57,968 bases of DNA from Muribaculaceae bacterium (GTDB lineage: Bacteria; Bacteroidota; Bacteroidia; Bacteroidales; Muribaculaceae), in the NCBI GenBank assembly GCA_017557425.1, contig JAFYYU010000002.1, positions 1-57,968 on the forward strand, given 5' to 3'. The notes under the pieces were generated by a model. That model saw only the letters and a program-made list of their open reading frames with translations, searched no databases and had not been told where the DNA came from. Position numbers and translations under genes: made by a program. Below are positions 26,416-36,531 of this stretch, piece by piece (within the stretch, counting starts at the first letter, position 1; each line of letters opens with the position of its first letter).

Positions 26416-27762
26416 CTACAATGCCCAAACCAACAGGCCGGCGCAGATTAAGACACCGGTGACGAGAAGATCGATGAGGCAATAGCCCATGATGTCCTTC
26501 GCGTCAAGGCGAGCGATAGCCAAGGCCGGGAGCGCCCAAAACGGTTGTATGAGATTGGTCCACGCGTCGCCCCATGCAATGGCCATGCCCGTCAAGCCGG
26601 GGTCCACGCCGAGGTTGGCTCCGGCGGTGAACATAACCGGTGCCTGCACAGCCCAATGGCCGCCGCCACTCGGGACGAACATGTTGAGTACTGCGGCACA
26701 CAGGAAGGTGAGCAACGGATAGGTGACGGGATTGCTGATTCGGATGCAGGCGTCGGCCATGACGCCACCAAGGCTGATGCCGCTGACGCCGATGCCCGTA
26801 ATAATGCCCATGATGCCGGCATAGAAAGGAAACTGCAAGATGATGCCGGCAGCACCGGTGGTCGCTTTGCCAAAGGCGCGCACGTAATCGACTGGTGTGG
26901 AATGCAACAAGAGTCCCATCGCGAGGAAAATCATGATTACCCCGCCAAGGTCTAAACCGGCACCGCGCATGCCGAGATGAATCACGAGATAGGCCACGAG
27001 CATCAGCGCCACAAGCCACGAGAGCAATTTGCTGTGCTCGAGCCGCTGTGCCGGTGTCTCGGCCTTTGAGGCAACTTTGGTCGCAATATGTTCATCGTCT
27101 TTCAGGAGCGCTGGGTCGATGGTGAGGAGACCTTGCTTGGGATGCATCAAGGTGTTAGCGACGGTGATGCCGATGATCACAAACAGCACAGTGACCAGAT
27201 TGTGCCAGTCGAAGATTGTTTGCGCCAATGGCACTGGATCGGTCAGCGCACCATTGGTAGCCATGGAGAGGGCCTCGCCCGGAGTGGCCATCGTGAGGGG
27301 GATGGAGCCAGAGATGCCGGCATGCCACACGACGAAGCCACTGTAAGCCGATGCGATAAGAAGACGATAGTCGACATCAGAACGTTGACGTGCTATTGCC
27401 TTAGCGAACACGACACCCACGATAAGGCCAAAGCCCCAGTTGAGCCAGCACGATAATGCCGACACGACGGTCACGAGGGCTATTGCAGAGGGGGCACTCT
27501 TGGGCAAGCGTGCCATGGCCCCGATGGCCCGTTTGACAACTGGTGCTGCCGCCAGGGTCGAGCCACATACAAGAACCAGAGCCATCTGCATGGCAAATGC
27601 CAACAAGTTCCATACGCCGCCACCCCAGTGTTCAACCACCTCGAGAGGAGTCTGGTGACACAACGGCATCGCCACCAACGCAGCCACGAAGGTGAGCAGT
27701 ATCGCGAAAATAAACGGTTCTGGCAACCAACGTTGCACTAATCGCACGCAGAATTTTATCAT
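26416..27762 (-). CDS. atoE: Short-chain fatty acid transporter, AtoE family
   Basis: This 448-residue membrane protein has about 10-12 spans. Features of the AtoE/TIGR00366 family include the N-terminal RLVQRWLPEPFIFAILLTF, WLNWGFGLIVGVVFAKAIA, the WHAGISGSIPLTMATPGE loop and the late FVPSGGGHWAVQAPV and WGDAWTNLIQPFWALP segments. The family is associated with uptake of short-chain fatty acids such as acetoacetate or butyrate; in a fermenting anaerobe it may instead export them. No acyl-CoA genes lie nearby. Confidence 0.9.
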   Translation of the reverse strand: MIKFCVRLVQRWLPEPFIFAILLTFVAALVAMPLCHQTPLEVVEHWGGGVWNLLAFAMQMALVLVCGSTLAAAPVVKRAIGAMARLPKSAPSAIALVTVVSALSCWLNWGFGLIVGVVFAKAIARQRSDVDYRLLIASAYSGFVVWHAGISGSIPLTMATPGEALSMATNGALTDPVPLAQTIFDWHNLVTVLFVIIGITVANTLMHPKQGLLTIDPALLKDDEHIATKVASKAETPAQRLEHSKLLSWLVALMLVAYLVIHLGMRGAGLDLGGVIMIFLAMGLLLHSTPVDYVRAFGKATTGAAGIILQFPFYAGIMGIITGIGVSGISLGGVMADACIRISNPVTYPLLTFLCAAVLNMFVPSGGGHWAVQAPVMFTAGANLGVDPGLTGMAIAWGDAWTNLIQPFWALPALAIARLDAKDIMGYCLIDLLVTGVLICAGLLVWAL

Positions 27763-27797
27763 GATTTTCTAATTATGTCTTTTTTAGGTTGATGCCG

Positions 27798-27805
27798 CAA
27801 AAGTA
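27798..27805 (-). promoter_or_regulatory. -7 box of the atoE-like operon
   Basis: Minus strand TACTTTTG followed by CGG, 35 bp before the start codon. No -33 TTTG at normal spacing. Confidence 0.45.
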
Positions 27806-27861
27806 ACACTAATTTCTCAATCCTATCCGGTTCAACTATGGTTTTCCCTAAAAAAGGATGT

Positions 27862-28617
27862 CTAACTCCTGTGGATGACGCTGCCGCTGGCCTGGTGGGT
27901 GGCGAGGACGAGCAATTCGGCTACCTGTACGTGTTCGGGGGCGTTCACGGCAAAGGCGACGCACTCGGCGATATCCGCGCCTGTGAGCGGCTGGATTCCC
28001 TTATAGACGCCATCGGCACGTTCCTTGTCGCCGTGGAAACGGGTTACCGAGAAGTTGGTCTCGACCAGACCGGGCTTGATGTTGGTCACACGCACCTTGG
28101 TGTGCGCCACATCGATGCGCAGGCCGTCACTCAGGGCCTTCACGGCCGACTTGGTCGCGCAATACACGTTGCCGCCGGCATAAGCGGCATCGCCTGCCAC
28201 ACTGCCGATGTTCACCACATGGCCGCGGTCACGCTTCACCATGCCAGGCACGATAAGACGCGTCATCGTCAGCAGGCCCTTGATATTGGTATCGATCATC
28301 GTGTCCCAGTCCTCGTAGTTGCCTTCATACTCAGGTTCCAAGCCCCACGCTCCGCCGGCATTATTCACCAGCACATCAATTTCTTGCCATTCGGGGGGCA
28401 GACTCTCGAGAGCGGCAGCCGCTGCCTCGCGGTCCCTCACGTCAAACTCGAGCGTAATCACACCGACGCCCAGGGCAGACAACTCCTGGGCAATCGCATC
28501 CAGGCGTTCGGCCCTGCGGCCCGTAATAATCATGTTGTAGCCGTTCACGGCCAATTTTCGGGCACAAGCCTCACCAATTCCGCTCGTCGCCCCAGTCACT
28601 AAAGCAATCTTGTTCAT
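27862..28617 (-). CDS. SDR family NADP-dependent oxidoreductase (YdfG-like)
   Basis: This 251-residue classical short-chain dehydrogenase has the cofactor motif TGATSGIG (8-15), ITGRRAERLD with paired arginines suggesting NADP, NNAGG at 85-89 and catalytic Ser139, Tyr152 and Lys156 (YCATK). It resembles YdfG, which oxidises serine and 3-hydroxy acids, but this family is broad and the substrate is not determined. It is transcribed divergently from typA, and the atoE-like gene lies downstream on the same strand with its own promoter. Confidence 0.88.
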   Translation of the reverse strand: MNKIALVTGATSGIGEACARKLAVNGYNMIITGRRAERLDAIAQELSALGVGVITLEFDVRDREAAAAALESLPPEWQEIDVLVNNAGGAWGLEPEYEGNYEDWDTMIDTNIKGLLTMTRLIVPGMVKRDRGHVVNIGSVAGDAAYAGGNVYCATKSAVKALSDGLRIDVAHTKVRVTNIKPGLVETNFSVTRFHGDKERADGVYKGIQPLTGADIAECVAFAVNAPEHVQVAELLVLATHQASGSVIHRS

Positions 28618-28647
28618 TATCTTCTTAATTTATATGGTTATTGGCAG

Positions 28648-28655
28648 CAAAGATA
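28648..28655 (-). promoter_or_regulatory. -7 box of the SDR gene
   Basis: Minus strand TATCTTTG followed by CTGCC, 30 bp before the start codon, back to back with the typA promoter. Confidence 0.5.
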
Positions 28656-28699
28656 ATAAAAACCTAACGCCTAACGCCTAATACCTAAAACCTTTTTCG

Positions 28700-28707
28700 T
28701 ACCTTTG
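28700..28707 (+). promoter_or_regulatory. -7 box of typA
   Basis: TACCTTTG followed by CGGCG, 22 bp before the typA start. Upstream is a small direct repeat (CCTAACG/CCTAATA units at about 28663-28689). Confidence 0.55.
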
Positions 28708-28729
28708 CGGCGAAATTCAAGAAGGCATT

Positions 28730-30547
28730 ATGCAAAACATCCGCAACGTGGCCATCATCGCTCACGTCGATCATGGCAAGACAACACTGGTAGATAAGAT
28801 GTTAGCGGCAGGCAACCTGTTCCGCGACAACCAAAACATGGGCACCCAGATCCTTGACAGCAACGACCTGGAGCGCGAGCGCGGTATCACCATCCTGTCC
28901 AAGAACGTTTCCATTTCCTATAAAGGCTACAAGATCAACATCATCGACACCCCGGGGCACAGCGACTTCGGCGGCGAGGTGGAGCGCGTGCTCAACATGG
29001 CCGACGGCTGCCTGCTGCTGGTTGACGCCTTTGAGGGACCGATGCCCCAGACGCGTTTTGTGTTGCAGAAGGCCTTGCAACTGGGTCTCAAGCCCATCGT
29101 AGTCATCAACAAGGTGGATAAGCCCAACTGCCGTCCCGACGAGGTGCAGGAGATGGTCTTTGACCTGATGTGCAACCTCGATGCCACCGAGGACCAGCTG
29201 GACTTCCCCACCGTCTTCGGCTCGGCCAAACAGGGCTGGATGAGCGAGGACTGGCGCCAACCCACCGACAACATCACCGCCGTGCTCGACGCCATCATCA
29301 AGTACATCCCCGAGCCCGAGATGATTGAAGGCGACCCCCAGATGCTCATCACGTCGCTGGACTACAGCAGCTATGTGGGACGTATTGCCGTAGGACGTGT
29401 TCATCGCGGCACCCTCAAGGACGGCATGGACGTTGCCCTGTGCAAGAAAGACGGCGAAGTGGTGAAGCAGAAAATCAAGGAGCTGCGCACCTTTGAGGGC
29501 ATGGGACAGCAACATGTCGAGAGCGTGAGCAGCGGCGACATCTGCGCCATCATCGGTCTGGAAGGCTTTGAAATCGGCGACACTGTCACCCTGCCCGCCA
29601 ACCCCGAGGCGCTGCCCCGCATTGCGATTGACGAGCCGACGATGTCGATGCGTTTCTGCATCAACGACTCGCCCTTCTTTGGCAAGGACGGTAAATATGT
29701 GACCTCGCGCCACATCTGGGACCGCTTGCAGCGCGAGTTGGACAAGAACCTGGCCCTGCGTGTCGAGCGCACCGAGAACGAGGATGCCTGGAACGTCTTC
29801 GGTCGCGGCGTACTGCACCTGTCGGTACTCATCGAGGAGATGCGCCGCGAGGGCTATGAACTCCAGGTGGGCCAACCCCAGGTCATCATCAAGCAGATCG
29901 ACGGCGTGAAGTGCGAACCCATCGAGGAGCTGAGCATCAACGTTCCCGAGGAATATTCCAGCAAAATGATCGACATGGTTACCCGCCGCAAGGGCGAGAT
30001 GACCATGATGGAAACCCAGAACGACCGCATCCACATGCAGTTCAAGATACCGTCACGCGGCATCATCGGCCTGCGCACCAACGTGCTGACCGCCAGTGCC
30101 GGCGAGGCCATCATGTCGCACCGTTTCCTGGCCTATGAGCCCTGGAAGGGCGAGATCTCACGCCGCACCAACGGCTCGCTCGTGGCCATGGAGGGTGGCA
30201 CGGCCTATGCCTACGCCATCGACAAGTTGCAGGACCGCGGCCGCTTCTTCATCTTCCCGCAGGAGGACGTCTATGGCGGTCAGGTCGTGGGCGAGCACAC
30301 CAAGGAGAAAGACCTGGTCATCAACGTCACCAAGTCCAAGAAGCTGACCAACATGCGTGCCAGCGGTGCCGACGACAAGGTCAGAATCGTGCCGCCCATC
30401 GTGTTCAGCCTGGAGGAGGCCCTAGAGTACATCAAAGCCGATGAGTATGTGGAAATCACCCCCAACCACATCCGCATGCGCAAAATCATTCTTGACGAGC
30501 TGGAGCGCAAGCGCATCGCCAAGCAAAACGGCCAGGACGAGGATTAG
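28730..30547 (+). CDS. typA: Ribosome-associated GTPase TypA/BipA
   Basis: This 605-residue translational GTPase has G1 AHVDHGKTT near residue 12, the switch II motif [12 protein letters not shown] and [10 protein letters not shown] as G4, followed by the beta-barrel, EF-G-like domains III and V, and the C-terminal domain specific to BipA. It binds the 70S ribosome and helps 50S assembly and stress adaptation. It is followed by glnS after 41 bp, so the two translation genes may be co-transcribed. Confidence 0.97.
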   Translation: MQNIRNVAIIAHVDHGKTTLVDKMLAAGNLFRDNQNMGTQILDSNDLERERGITILSKNVSISYKGYKINIIDTPGHSDFGGEVERVLNMADGCLLLVDAFEGPMPQTRFVLQKALQLGLKPIVVINKVDKPNCRPDEVQEMVFDLMCNLDATEDQLDFPTVFGSAKQGWMSEDWRQPTDNITAVLDAIIKYIPEPEMIEGDPQMLITSLDYSSYVGRIAVGRVHRGTLKDGMDVALCKKDGEVVKQKIKELRTFEGMGQQHVESVSSGDICAIIGLEGFEIGDTVTLPANPEALPRIAIDEPTMSMRFCINDSPFFGKDGKYVTSRHIWDRLQRELDKNLALRVERTENEDAWNVFGRGVLHLSVLIEEMRREGYELQVGQPQVIIKQIDGVKCEPIEELSINVPEEYSSKMIDMVTRRKGEMTMMETQNDRIHMQFKIPSRGIIGLRTNVLTASAGEAIMSHRFLAYEPWKGEISRRTNGSLVAMEGGTAYAYAIDKLQDRGRFFIFPQEDVYGGQVVGEHTKEKDLVINVTKSKKLTNMRASGADDKVRIVPPIVFSLEEALEYIKADEYVEITPNHIRMRKIILDELERKRIAKQNGQDED

Positions 30548-30588
30548 AATCATAATTTTTTAAAACGAAATATCATTATTATAAGAAT

Positions 30589-32310
30589 ATGGCGGAGAAT
30601 ATTGAGAATATCAACGCTGGGGCCGAGGAGAAGAAGCCCTTGAACTTTGTACAGCAAATTGTTGCCGACGATTTGGCGGCAGGTAAGAACGGCGGACGCC
30701 TGAACACGCGTTTCCCGCCTGAGCCCAATGGTTACCTGCACATTGGGCATGCCAAGGCCATCTGCATGGACTTTGGCGTAGCCGAGAAATTCGGCGGCAC
30801 GTGCAACCTGCGCTTCGACGACACCAACCCGCAGAAGGAGGACACCGAGTATGTCGAGTCCATCATGCGCGACATCCACTGGCTGGGCTATGACTGGGCC
30901 GACCGCCTGTACTATGCCAGCGACTATTTCCCCAAACTGTACGACTTCGCCATCCGCCTGATCAAGGAGGGCAAGGCCTATGTGGACGACCAGACGAGCG
31001 AGCAAATTGCCCAGCAAAAGGGCACGCCCACCGTCGCCGGCACCAACAGCCCCTATCGCAACCGCAGCGTTGAGGAGAACCTGGACCTGTTCCAGCGCAT
31101 GAACGCGGGCGAGTTTGACGAGGGCAGCCGTGTGCTGCGCGCCAAGATCGACATGGCGTCGAGCAACATGCACTTCCGCGACCCCATCATCTACCGCATC
31201 ATCAAAACGCCGCACTGGCGCACGGGCAACAAGTGGAACGTCTATCCCATGTATGACTTCGCCCACGGCCAGAGCGACTACTTCGAGGGCGTGACGCACT
31301 CCATCTGTACGCTGGAGTTTGTGCCCCACCGCGACCTGTACGACTACTTCGTCCATGAGTTGGCCGGCGAAAGCGCTGCCGAGTACTGCCCCCGCCAGAT
31401 TGAGTTCAACCGCCTGAACCTCACCTACACCGTGATGAGCAAGCGCAAACTGCTGCAGCTCGTCAAAGAAGGTCTCGTAGCAGGCTGGGACGACCCCCGC
31501 ATGCCGACGCTGTGCGGCCTGCGCCGCCGCGGCTACACCCCGCAGAGCATCAAGAACTTCATCGAGGACATCGGCTATACCAAGTATGAGGCCCTGAACG
31601 ACATCGGTCTGCTGGAGCACAACATCCGCGAAGAGCTCAACCGCAACGCGGGTCGCGTGAGCGCCGTGCTCAACCCCGTCAAGGTCGTTATCACCAACTA
31701 CCCCGAGGACAAGGTCGAGATGATGGAAATGGACAACAACCCCGAGCAGGAGAACGCCGGCAAGCACCAGATGCCCTTCTCGCGCGAAATCTACATCGAG
31801 CGTGACGACTTCATGGAAGAGCCGCCCAAGAAGTTCTTCCGCCTCACCCCCGGCAAGGAGGTACGCCTCAAGGGTGCCTACATCATCATGTGCACCGGCT
31901 GCACCAAGGATGCCGATGGCAATATCACCGAAATCCAGTGCACCTACGATCCCGACACGCTGAGCGGCAGCGCCGGAAGCCAGCGCAAGGTCAAGGGCAC
32001 ACTGCACTGGGTGAGCGCACGCCATTGCGTCGATGCCGAGGTAAGGCTCTATGACCGCCTGTTCGCCGTCGAGAATCCCAGCGCCGACACTGAGCATGAC
32101 TTCCGCGAACTGCTCAACCCTGACTCGCTGCGCATCATCACCGATGCCAAAATCGAGCCGTTCCTTGCTGAGACCGCTCAGGTGGGCGACACCTTCCAGT
32201 TCCAGCGCATCGGCTACTTCACCGTCGACCAAGACTCCACCCCCGGCCACCTCGTCTTTAACCGTACCATCGGCCTCAAAGACAGTTGGGCAAAGCAGCA
32301 AACTAAATAA
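30589..32310 (+). CDS. glnS: Glutamine--tRNA ligase
   Basis: This 573-residue class I synthetase charges tRNA-Gln directly. The HIGH motif lies at residues 51-54 ([12 protein letters not shown]) and the KMSKS-type loop at 282-286 (VMSKR). [12 protein letters not shown] and the C-terminal beta-barrel anticodon domains are typical of GlnRS rather than GluRS. It is probably in one unit with typA and ends before a terminator and repeat elements. Confidence 0.97.
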   Translation: MAENIENINAGAEEKKPLNFVQQIVADDLAAGKNGGRLNTRFPPEPNGYLHIGHAKAICMDFGVAEKFGGTCNLRFDDTNPQKEDTEYVESIMRDIHWLGYDWADRLYYASDYFPKLYDFAIRLIKEGKAYVDDQTSEQIAQQKGTPTVAGTNSPYRNRSVEENLDLFQRMNAGEFDEGSRVLRAKIDMASSNMHFRDPIIYRIIKTPHWRTGNKWNVYPMYDFAHGQSDYFEGVTHSICTLEFVPHRDLYDYFVHELAGESAAEYCPRQIEFNRLNLTYTVMSKRKLLQLVKEGLVAGWDDPRMPTLCGLRRRGYTPQSIKNFIEDIGYTKYEALNDIGLLEHNIREELNRNAGRVSAVLNPVKVVITNYPEDKVEMMEMDNNPEQENAGKHQMPFSREIYIERDDFMEEPPKKFFRLTPGKEVRLKGAYIIMCTGCTKDADGNITEIQCTYDPDTLSGSAGSQRKVKGTLHWVSARHCVDAEVRLYDRLFAVENPSADTEHDFRELLNPDSLRIITDAKIEPFLAETAQVGDTFQFQRIGYFTVDQDSTPGHLVFNRTIGLKDSWAKQQTK

Positions 32311-32311
32311 G

Positions 32312-32339
32312 CCTCACGCAAAGGCGCAAAGGCGCTAAG
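32312..32339 (-). repeat. REP-like repeat, copy 4
   Basis: The inverted form of the 28-bp repeat begins directly at the glnS stop. It pairs in inverted orientation with copy 5 at 32506-32533. Confidence 0.6.
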
Positions 32340-32350
32340 TTCCAAAATAA

Positions 32351-32385
32351 AACGGTGCAACTCATTGTGAGTCGCACCGTTCTTC
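32351..32385 (+). terminator. Terminator of typA-glnS
   Basis: AACGGTGC and CTCA pair with TGAG and GCACCGTT in a 14-bp stem with one mismatch and a 3-nt loop, followed by a T-rich TCTTCCTT. Confidence 0.75.
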
Positions 32386-32576
32386 CTTACATCTACAAAC
32401 ACACGTTCCTCATCTGAAACAGGAATCGTGCTTCGCACGAGAAATTGAGCAAAATTGATAAAAAATTATTGTTTAATTACTCGGCCGCAAAGCCGATCAT
32501 TAAGTCTTAGCGCCTTTGCGGCTTAGCGTGCGGTCGCCACGTGTGTGCGGACGGAACTAACAAAATCGTGTATTTG
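32386..32576. other. Intergenic region after glnS
   Basis: This region is AT-rich with no gene that I can support. It contains a GTGCTTCGCAC mini-hairpin near 32429 and repeat copy 5 at 32506-32533. Confidence 0.4.
32506..32533 (+). repeat. REP-like repeat, copy 5
   Basis: The direct form, CTTAGCG/CTTTGCG units ending GTGCGG, lies 43 bp before the promoter of the TsaC-like gene. It could base-pair with copy 4, enclosing the glnS terminator. Confidence 0.6.
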
Positions 32577-32608
32577 TTTGGCTCTTCTTTCTGCATTTAC
32601 TATCTTTG
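32577..32608 (+). promoter_or_regulatory. Promoter of the TsaC/Sua5-like operon
   Basis: TTTG (32577-32580), exactly 20 bp, TATCTTTG (32601-32608), followed by CAG. It sets the start of translation at ATG 32628 and excludes the longer frame from 32541. Confidence 0.85.
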
Positions 32609-32627
32609 CAGATTACAAACTACCAAA

Positions 32628-33230
32628 ATGAGTTCAAAGAAGGAAACAATACAGAAAAACAGGGCTCTACAGGAGGCAGATATCGTTCAATGCCTCAAGG
32701 TGTTGAGCGCGGGAGGACTGATACTATACCCGACCGATACGGTGTGGGGCATCGGCTGCGACGCCACCAATGCCGAGGCTGTCAACAAAGTCTATCAGCT
32801 CAAGCAGCGAGACGACAGCAAAGCGCTGATCGTGCTGCTTGACAGCGCGGAGCACCTGGACCACTATGTGGTGGATGTGCCCATGATCGCGCGTGAACTG
32901 ATCGACGTGGCCGTCAAGCCGTTGACCATCATCTATGAGGGCGCCTACAACCTGGCCCCTAACGTGCTGGGCGAACAGGACAGCGTGGGCATCCGCATCC
33001 CCAACGACGAGTTCTGCCACCGCCTGTGCGAGCGCTTCGGCAAGCCCATCGTCTCGACATCGGCCAACGTGAGTGGCAAGGCCACGGCCAAGACCTTTGC
33101 CGACATCGACGCATCAATTGTGCAGGGCGTGGACTATGCCGTTGAGTACCGCCGCGGCGACAAGACAAGCCATCAGCCGTCAAACATCATCCTGCTGAGC
33201 CGCGACGGCACATTCAAGATTATCCGCTAG
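32628..33230 (+). CDS. tsaC: L-threonylcarbamoyladenylate synthase (TsaC/Sua5/YciO family)
   Basis: This 200-residue protein forms threonylcarbamoyl-AMP for the t6A37 modification of ANN-decoding tRNAs. YPTDTVWGIGCD near residue 36, KQRDDSKALIVL and STSANVSG are family signatures. Without the C-terminal Sua5 domain it matches the short TsaC/YciO type; YciO-like paralogues can have a different role, so function is likely rather than certain. The next gene starts 6 bp later, indicating an operon. Confidence 0.88.
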   Translation: MSSKKETIQKNRALQEADIVQCLKVLSAGGLILYPTDTVWGIGCDATNAEAVNKVYQLKQRDDSKALIVLLDSAEHLDHYVVDVPMIARELIDVAVKPLTIIYEGAYNLAPNVLGEQDSVGIRIPNDEFCHRLCERFGKPIVSTSANVSGKATAKTFADIDASIVQGVDYAVEYRRGDKTSHQPSNIILLSRDGTFKIIR

Positions 33231-33236
33231 AAAACT

Positions 33237-34673
33237 ATGAAAATCAGGCTAGACCTCAATAACAAAGCACATCGCCAGCGCATCAAATATGTGGTGGGCG
33301 ACTTCGTGATGTCGAATGTGGCCTGGTTCCTCTACTACATCGTGCGCTACCAGATGGGCAGGGTCGTGGGATGGCCCTACCTGGTGAGCTACCTCAAGAG
33401 CGACATGGTGATTGCCGGGCAGATCTTCTTCCCGTTGTTGATGATGGTGACCTACGTCTTCAGTGGCTATTACAACAATGTGGTGCGCAAGTCACGCGTG
33501 CAGGAGCTGCTCACGACAGCCGCCAGTGCCGTGGTGAACACGCTGTTGATCTTCTTCCTGGCGCTCATCAACGACGTGGTGGGCGTGCGCGGCAGCGACT
33601 ACGAGATGATTTTCATCCTGTGGGCTTTGCTCTTTGGCCTGGTTTACCTCGTGCGCGCCGTCATTACCAACCATGCCTCGGACGCCATCAAGTCGCGCCG
33701 ATGGACCTTCCCCACCCTGATCGTGGGAAGCGGCTCGGCAGCGGTGGCCTTTGCTGATAAACTCAACCGCCGCAAGCAGTCGTCGGGCCACAAAATCATG
33801 GGTTTTGTCAACATCCCCGGCGAGAATCCCGTCAAGGGCAACCCCCTGCCCTGCTACGAACTGGACCAGTTGCAAGAGTTGTGCCAGCAACAAGACATCT
33901 GGGAACTCATCGTGGTGCCCTCGCGTGACGACACGTCCCAGACGATGGACGCCATCAACCGGCTATATGCCCTGGACCTGCCCATCATGATCTCGCCGGA
34001 GTACTTCAACAAATTGCAGACCCCGGTGACCATCTCGGACATCTATGGCGAGCCCCTGGTCAATATCTCGCGCAGCAACTTGAGCGACAGCAGCAAGAAC
34101 ATCAAGCGGGCCCTCGACGTCGCGGTGTCCCTGCTTGCCCTGCTTGCCCTGCTGCCCGTGTATGCCATCGTTGCCTACATCATCAAGCGCACCAGCCCCG
34201 GCCCCGTGTTTTACAAGCAAGAGCGTATCGGCCTGCACAACAAGCCCTTCAATATCATCAAGTTCCGCTCGATGGTACAGGATGCCGAGAGTGGCGGACG
34301 CCCGCAGCTCTCGTCAGATGATGATCCGCGCATCACGCCCTTTGGCCGATTCATGCGCAAGTACCGCATCGACGAGCTGCCGCAGTTCTGGAACGTCCTC
34401 AAGGGCGAGATGTCGCTCGTAGGCCCACGTCCCGAGCGCAAATACTACATCGACCAGATTACTCCCCTGGTACCGGCCTATTCCCTGCTACACCAGGTCA
34501 GGCCCGGCCTCACCTCGATGGGCATGGTCAAATTTGGCTACGCCAAGAATCTTGACGAAATGGTTGAGCGGGTCAAGTATGACCTGATGTACCTGAACAA
34601 CATGTCGTTGCTCAACGACCTCAAGATTTTGATTTACACCGTTAAAATCGTCTTTACAGGACGAGGCATGTGA
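33237..34673 (+). CDS. Polyprenyl glycosylphosphotransferase (WbaP/WcaJ type)
   Basis: This 478-residue protein has four to five N-terminal spans (about 20-140), a Rossmann-like middle part with TLIVGSGSAAVAFA, another span near 300-320, and the C-terminal sugar-transferase domain (SPGPVFYKQERIGLHNKPF, RKYRIDELPQFWNVLKGEM, SLVGPRPE). Such enzymes put the first phospho-sugar on undecaprenyl phosphate to start capsule, O-antigen or exopolysaccharide units, or glycans for protein O-glycosylation. No glycan gene cluster lies around it. Its stop overlaps the start of the CLC gene. Confidence 0.93.
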   Translation: MKIRLDLNNKAHRQRIKYVVGDFVMSNVAWFLYYIVRYQMGRVVGWPYLVSYLKSDMVIAGQIFFPLLMMVTYVFSGYYNNVVRKSRVQELLTTAASAVVNTLLIFFLALINDVVGVRGSDYEMIFILWALLFGLVYLVRAVITNHASDAIKSRRWTFPTLIVGSGSAAVAFADKLNRRKQSSGHKIMGFVNIPGENPVKGNPLPCYELDQLQELCQQQDIWELIVVPSRDDTSQTMDAINRLYALDLPIMISPEYFNKLQTPVTISDIYGEPLVNISRSNLSDSSKNIKRALDVAVSLLALLALLPVYAIVAYIIKRTSPGPVFYKQERIGLHNKPFNIIKFRSMVQDAESGGRPQLSSDDDPRITPFGRFMRKYRIDELPQFWNVLKGEMSLVGPRPERKYYIDQITPLVPAYSLLHQVRPGLTSMGMVKFGYAKNLDEMVERVKYDLMYLNNMSLLNDLKILIYTVKIVFTGRGM

Positions 34674-36517
34674 TGGCACTGGAAACCTCGAAAATCCGCA
34701 CAAGCAAGCCCTCCAACGAAACGCACCCCGAAGGGTTGAACTGGTGGAGGCGCCTGCTCATGTGGCGTGAGCGCCATTTGCCCGACAAGACCTTCGTCGT
34801 CCTGCTCGCCCTCATCGTCGGCATCGCATCAGGTCTTGCCGCCGTGCTGCTCAAGACGCTTATCGGCCTCATTGCCGGATTTCTGACCAGCCGCTTCGAT
34901 ATCGAGCAAGGCAACCTGCTCTACCTCGTTTTTCCGGCCATAGGTATCCTGCTGACAAGCCTTTATGTCTATCACATCGCACGCGAACCCATCTCGCACG
35001 GTGTAACACGTGTGCTTTATGCCCTGGCGCTGAAAAAAAGCCGCCTGAAAATCCACAACATGTACTCGTCGCTCATCGCCTCATCAATAACCATCGGTTT
35101 CGGTGGATCGGTCGGTGCCGAGGGTCCTATCGTATTTACCGGCGCCGCCATCGGCAGCAACCTGGGACAAGCCTTCAGGCTCACGCCCCAGCAGCTGGCC
35201 ATGCTGGTGGCTTGTGGCGCGGCAGCGGGTATCGCGGGCATCTTCAAGGCCCCCATCGCTGGCTTGTTGTTCACCATCGAGGTGCTCATGCTCGACCTCA
35301 CGGCTGGCGCCGCCATCCCGCTGATAACGGCCTCGGTGGCCGGTGCGACGGTAGCCTATGTGTTCACGGGCTACAATGTGGAATTTTTCTTCTCACAGAG
35401 CGAACCTTTCTATGCCTCACGCATCCCGTATGTATTGCTGCTGGGCGTATTTTGCGGCTTTGTCTCGCTGTATTTCATCACCTTGATTGACAGGATAGAA
35501 GCACGCTTCAAGAAACTCAGGAACCGCTGGATGCGTTTTGCCGTGGGAGGTCTCACGCTGAGCCTGCTCATCTTCCTGATGCCGCCGCTCTATGGCGAGG
35601 GTTATGAGGGTATTACCCATTTGATCAACGGCGACATCACAGGCATCTTCAACAACAGCCTGTTCTACTCCTACCGCGACAATACCGTGGCGGTGCTGCT
35701 GTTCCTGTTCGCCCTGGGTGCTTTTAAAGTGTTTGCGACGGCTGCCACCAATGGTGGCGGAGGCGTTGGCGGCACCTTTGCGCCCTCGTTGTTTGTCGGC
35801 GTGATGGCGGGCGTGTTCTTTGCCTATCTGTTCAACCACCTGGGCTTTATTGACCCTGACATGCCGTTGAGCATCAAGAACTTCGCCCTCATGGGCATGG
35901 CGGGCGTGATGGCGGGCGTAATGCATGCCCCGCTGATGGCCATCTTCCTCACGGCCGAGATGACGGGTGGCTATGAGCTATTCCTGCCGCTGCTCATCGT
36001 GTCGGCGAGCAGTTACGCCATCTCGCGCATCTTCACCCCCTATGGCATCTACTCGCGACGCCTTGCCAAACGCGGCCAACTCTTGACACACCAAAAGGAC
36101 CGCTCGGTGCTCACCCTGTTGAAGATGGACAGTGTCATCGAGAAGGATTTCTCAGTCGTCCATCCCGACATGAGTCTCAAAGACATGGTGGACACCATTG
36201 CCCAGAGCCACCGCAACCTGTTCCCCGTCACCGATGATAACGGCAAACTGCTGGGTGTCGTTCAACTCGATGATATCCGCAACATCATGTTCAGGCCCGA
36301 CCTGTACCGCCGCATGAATGTGGACCGTTTCATGGCCAAACCGCCCGCAAAACTAATCATAGGCACCCCCATGGAGCAGGTGATGAAGACTTTTGACGAC
36401 ACTGGGGCGTGGAACCTGCCCGTCATCGACGAGGAAGGCAAATATGTCGGTTTTGTCTCCAAGAGTAAGATTTTCAACAGTTACCGCCAGGTGCTGAAAC
36501 ACTATACATACGATTAA
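34673..36517 (+). CDS. CLC-family chloride channel/transporter with CBS domains
   Basis: The stop of the previous gene and ATG 34673 share one base (TGATG), so translation is probably coupled; GTG 34670 is an alternative start. The protein has 614 residues. CLC selectivity motifs are intact: GAEGPIV with gating Glu150, GIFKAPIAG, and GGGVGGTFAPSLFVG. At the internal proton-glutamate position (E203 in E. coli ClC-ec1) the sequence reads FTIEV, giving valine (204) as in channel members. Residues 480-614 hold two CBS domains (ending VIDEEGKYVGFVSKSKI), which often bind adenine nucleotides. It may be a channel rather than a proton exchanger; this is inference. Confidence 0.9.
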   Translation: MALETSKIRTSKPSNETHPEGLNWWRRLLMWRERHLPDKTFVVLLALIVGIASGLAAVLLKTLIGLIAGFLTSRFDIEQGNLLYLVFPAIGILLTSLYVYHIAREPISHGVTRVLYALALKKSRLKIHNMYSSLIASSITIGFGGSVGAEGPIVFTGAAIGSNLGQAFRLTPQQLAMLVACGAAAGIAGIFKAPIAGLLFTIEVLMLDLTAGAAIPLITASVAGATVAYVFTGYNVEFFFSQSEPFYASRIPYVLLLGVFCGFVSLYFITLIDRIEARFKKLRNRWMRFAVGGLTLSLLIFLMPPLYGEGYEGITHLINGDITGIFNNSLFYSYRDNTVAVLLFLFALGAFKVFATAATNGGGGVGGTFAPSLFVGVMAGVFFAYLFNHLGFIDPDMPLSIKNFALMGMAGVMAGVMHAPLMAIFLTAEMTGGYELFLPLLIVSASSYAISRIFTPYGIYSRRLAKRGQLLTHQKDRSVLTLLKMDSVIEKDFSVVHPDMSLKDMVDTIAQSHRNLFPVTDDNGKLLGVVQLDDIRNIMFRPDLYRRMNVDRFMAKPPAKLIIGTPMEQVMKTFDDTGAWNLPVIDEEGKYVGFVSKSKIFNSYRQVLKHYTYD

Positions 36518-36531
36518 ACCTCACTTTTATT

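Noticed and set aside
32214-32438. 74-codon minus-strand frame across the glnS end
   Set aside because: It spans the repeat and terminator of glnS and shows no domain.
32541-32627. Upstream extension of the TsaC-like gene
   Set aside because: The perfect promoter at 32577-32608 lies inside it, so translation must start at 32628.
34670-34672. GTG start for the CLC gene
   Set aside because: Possible, but the ATG at 34673 overlapping the previous stop is the simpler coupled start; the difference is one residue.
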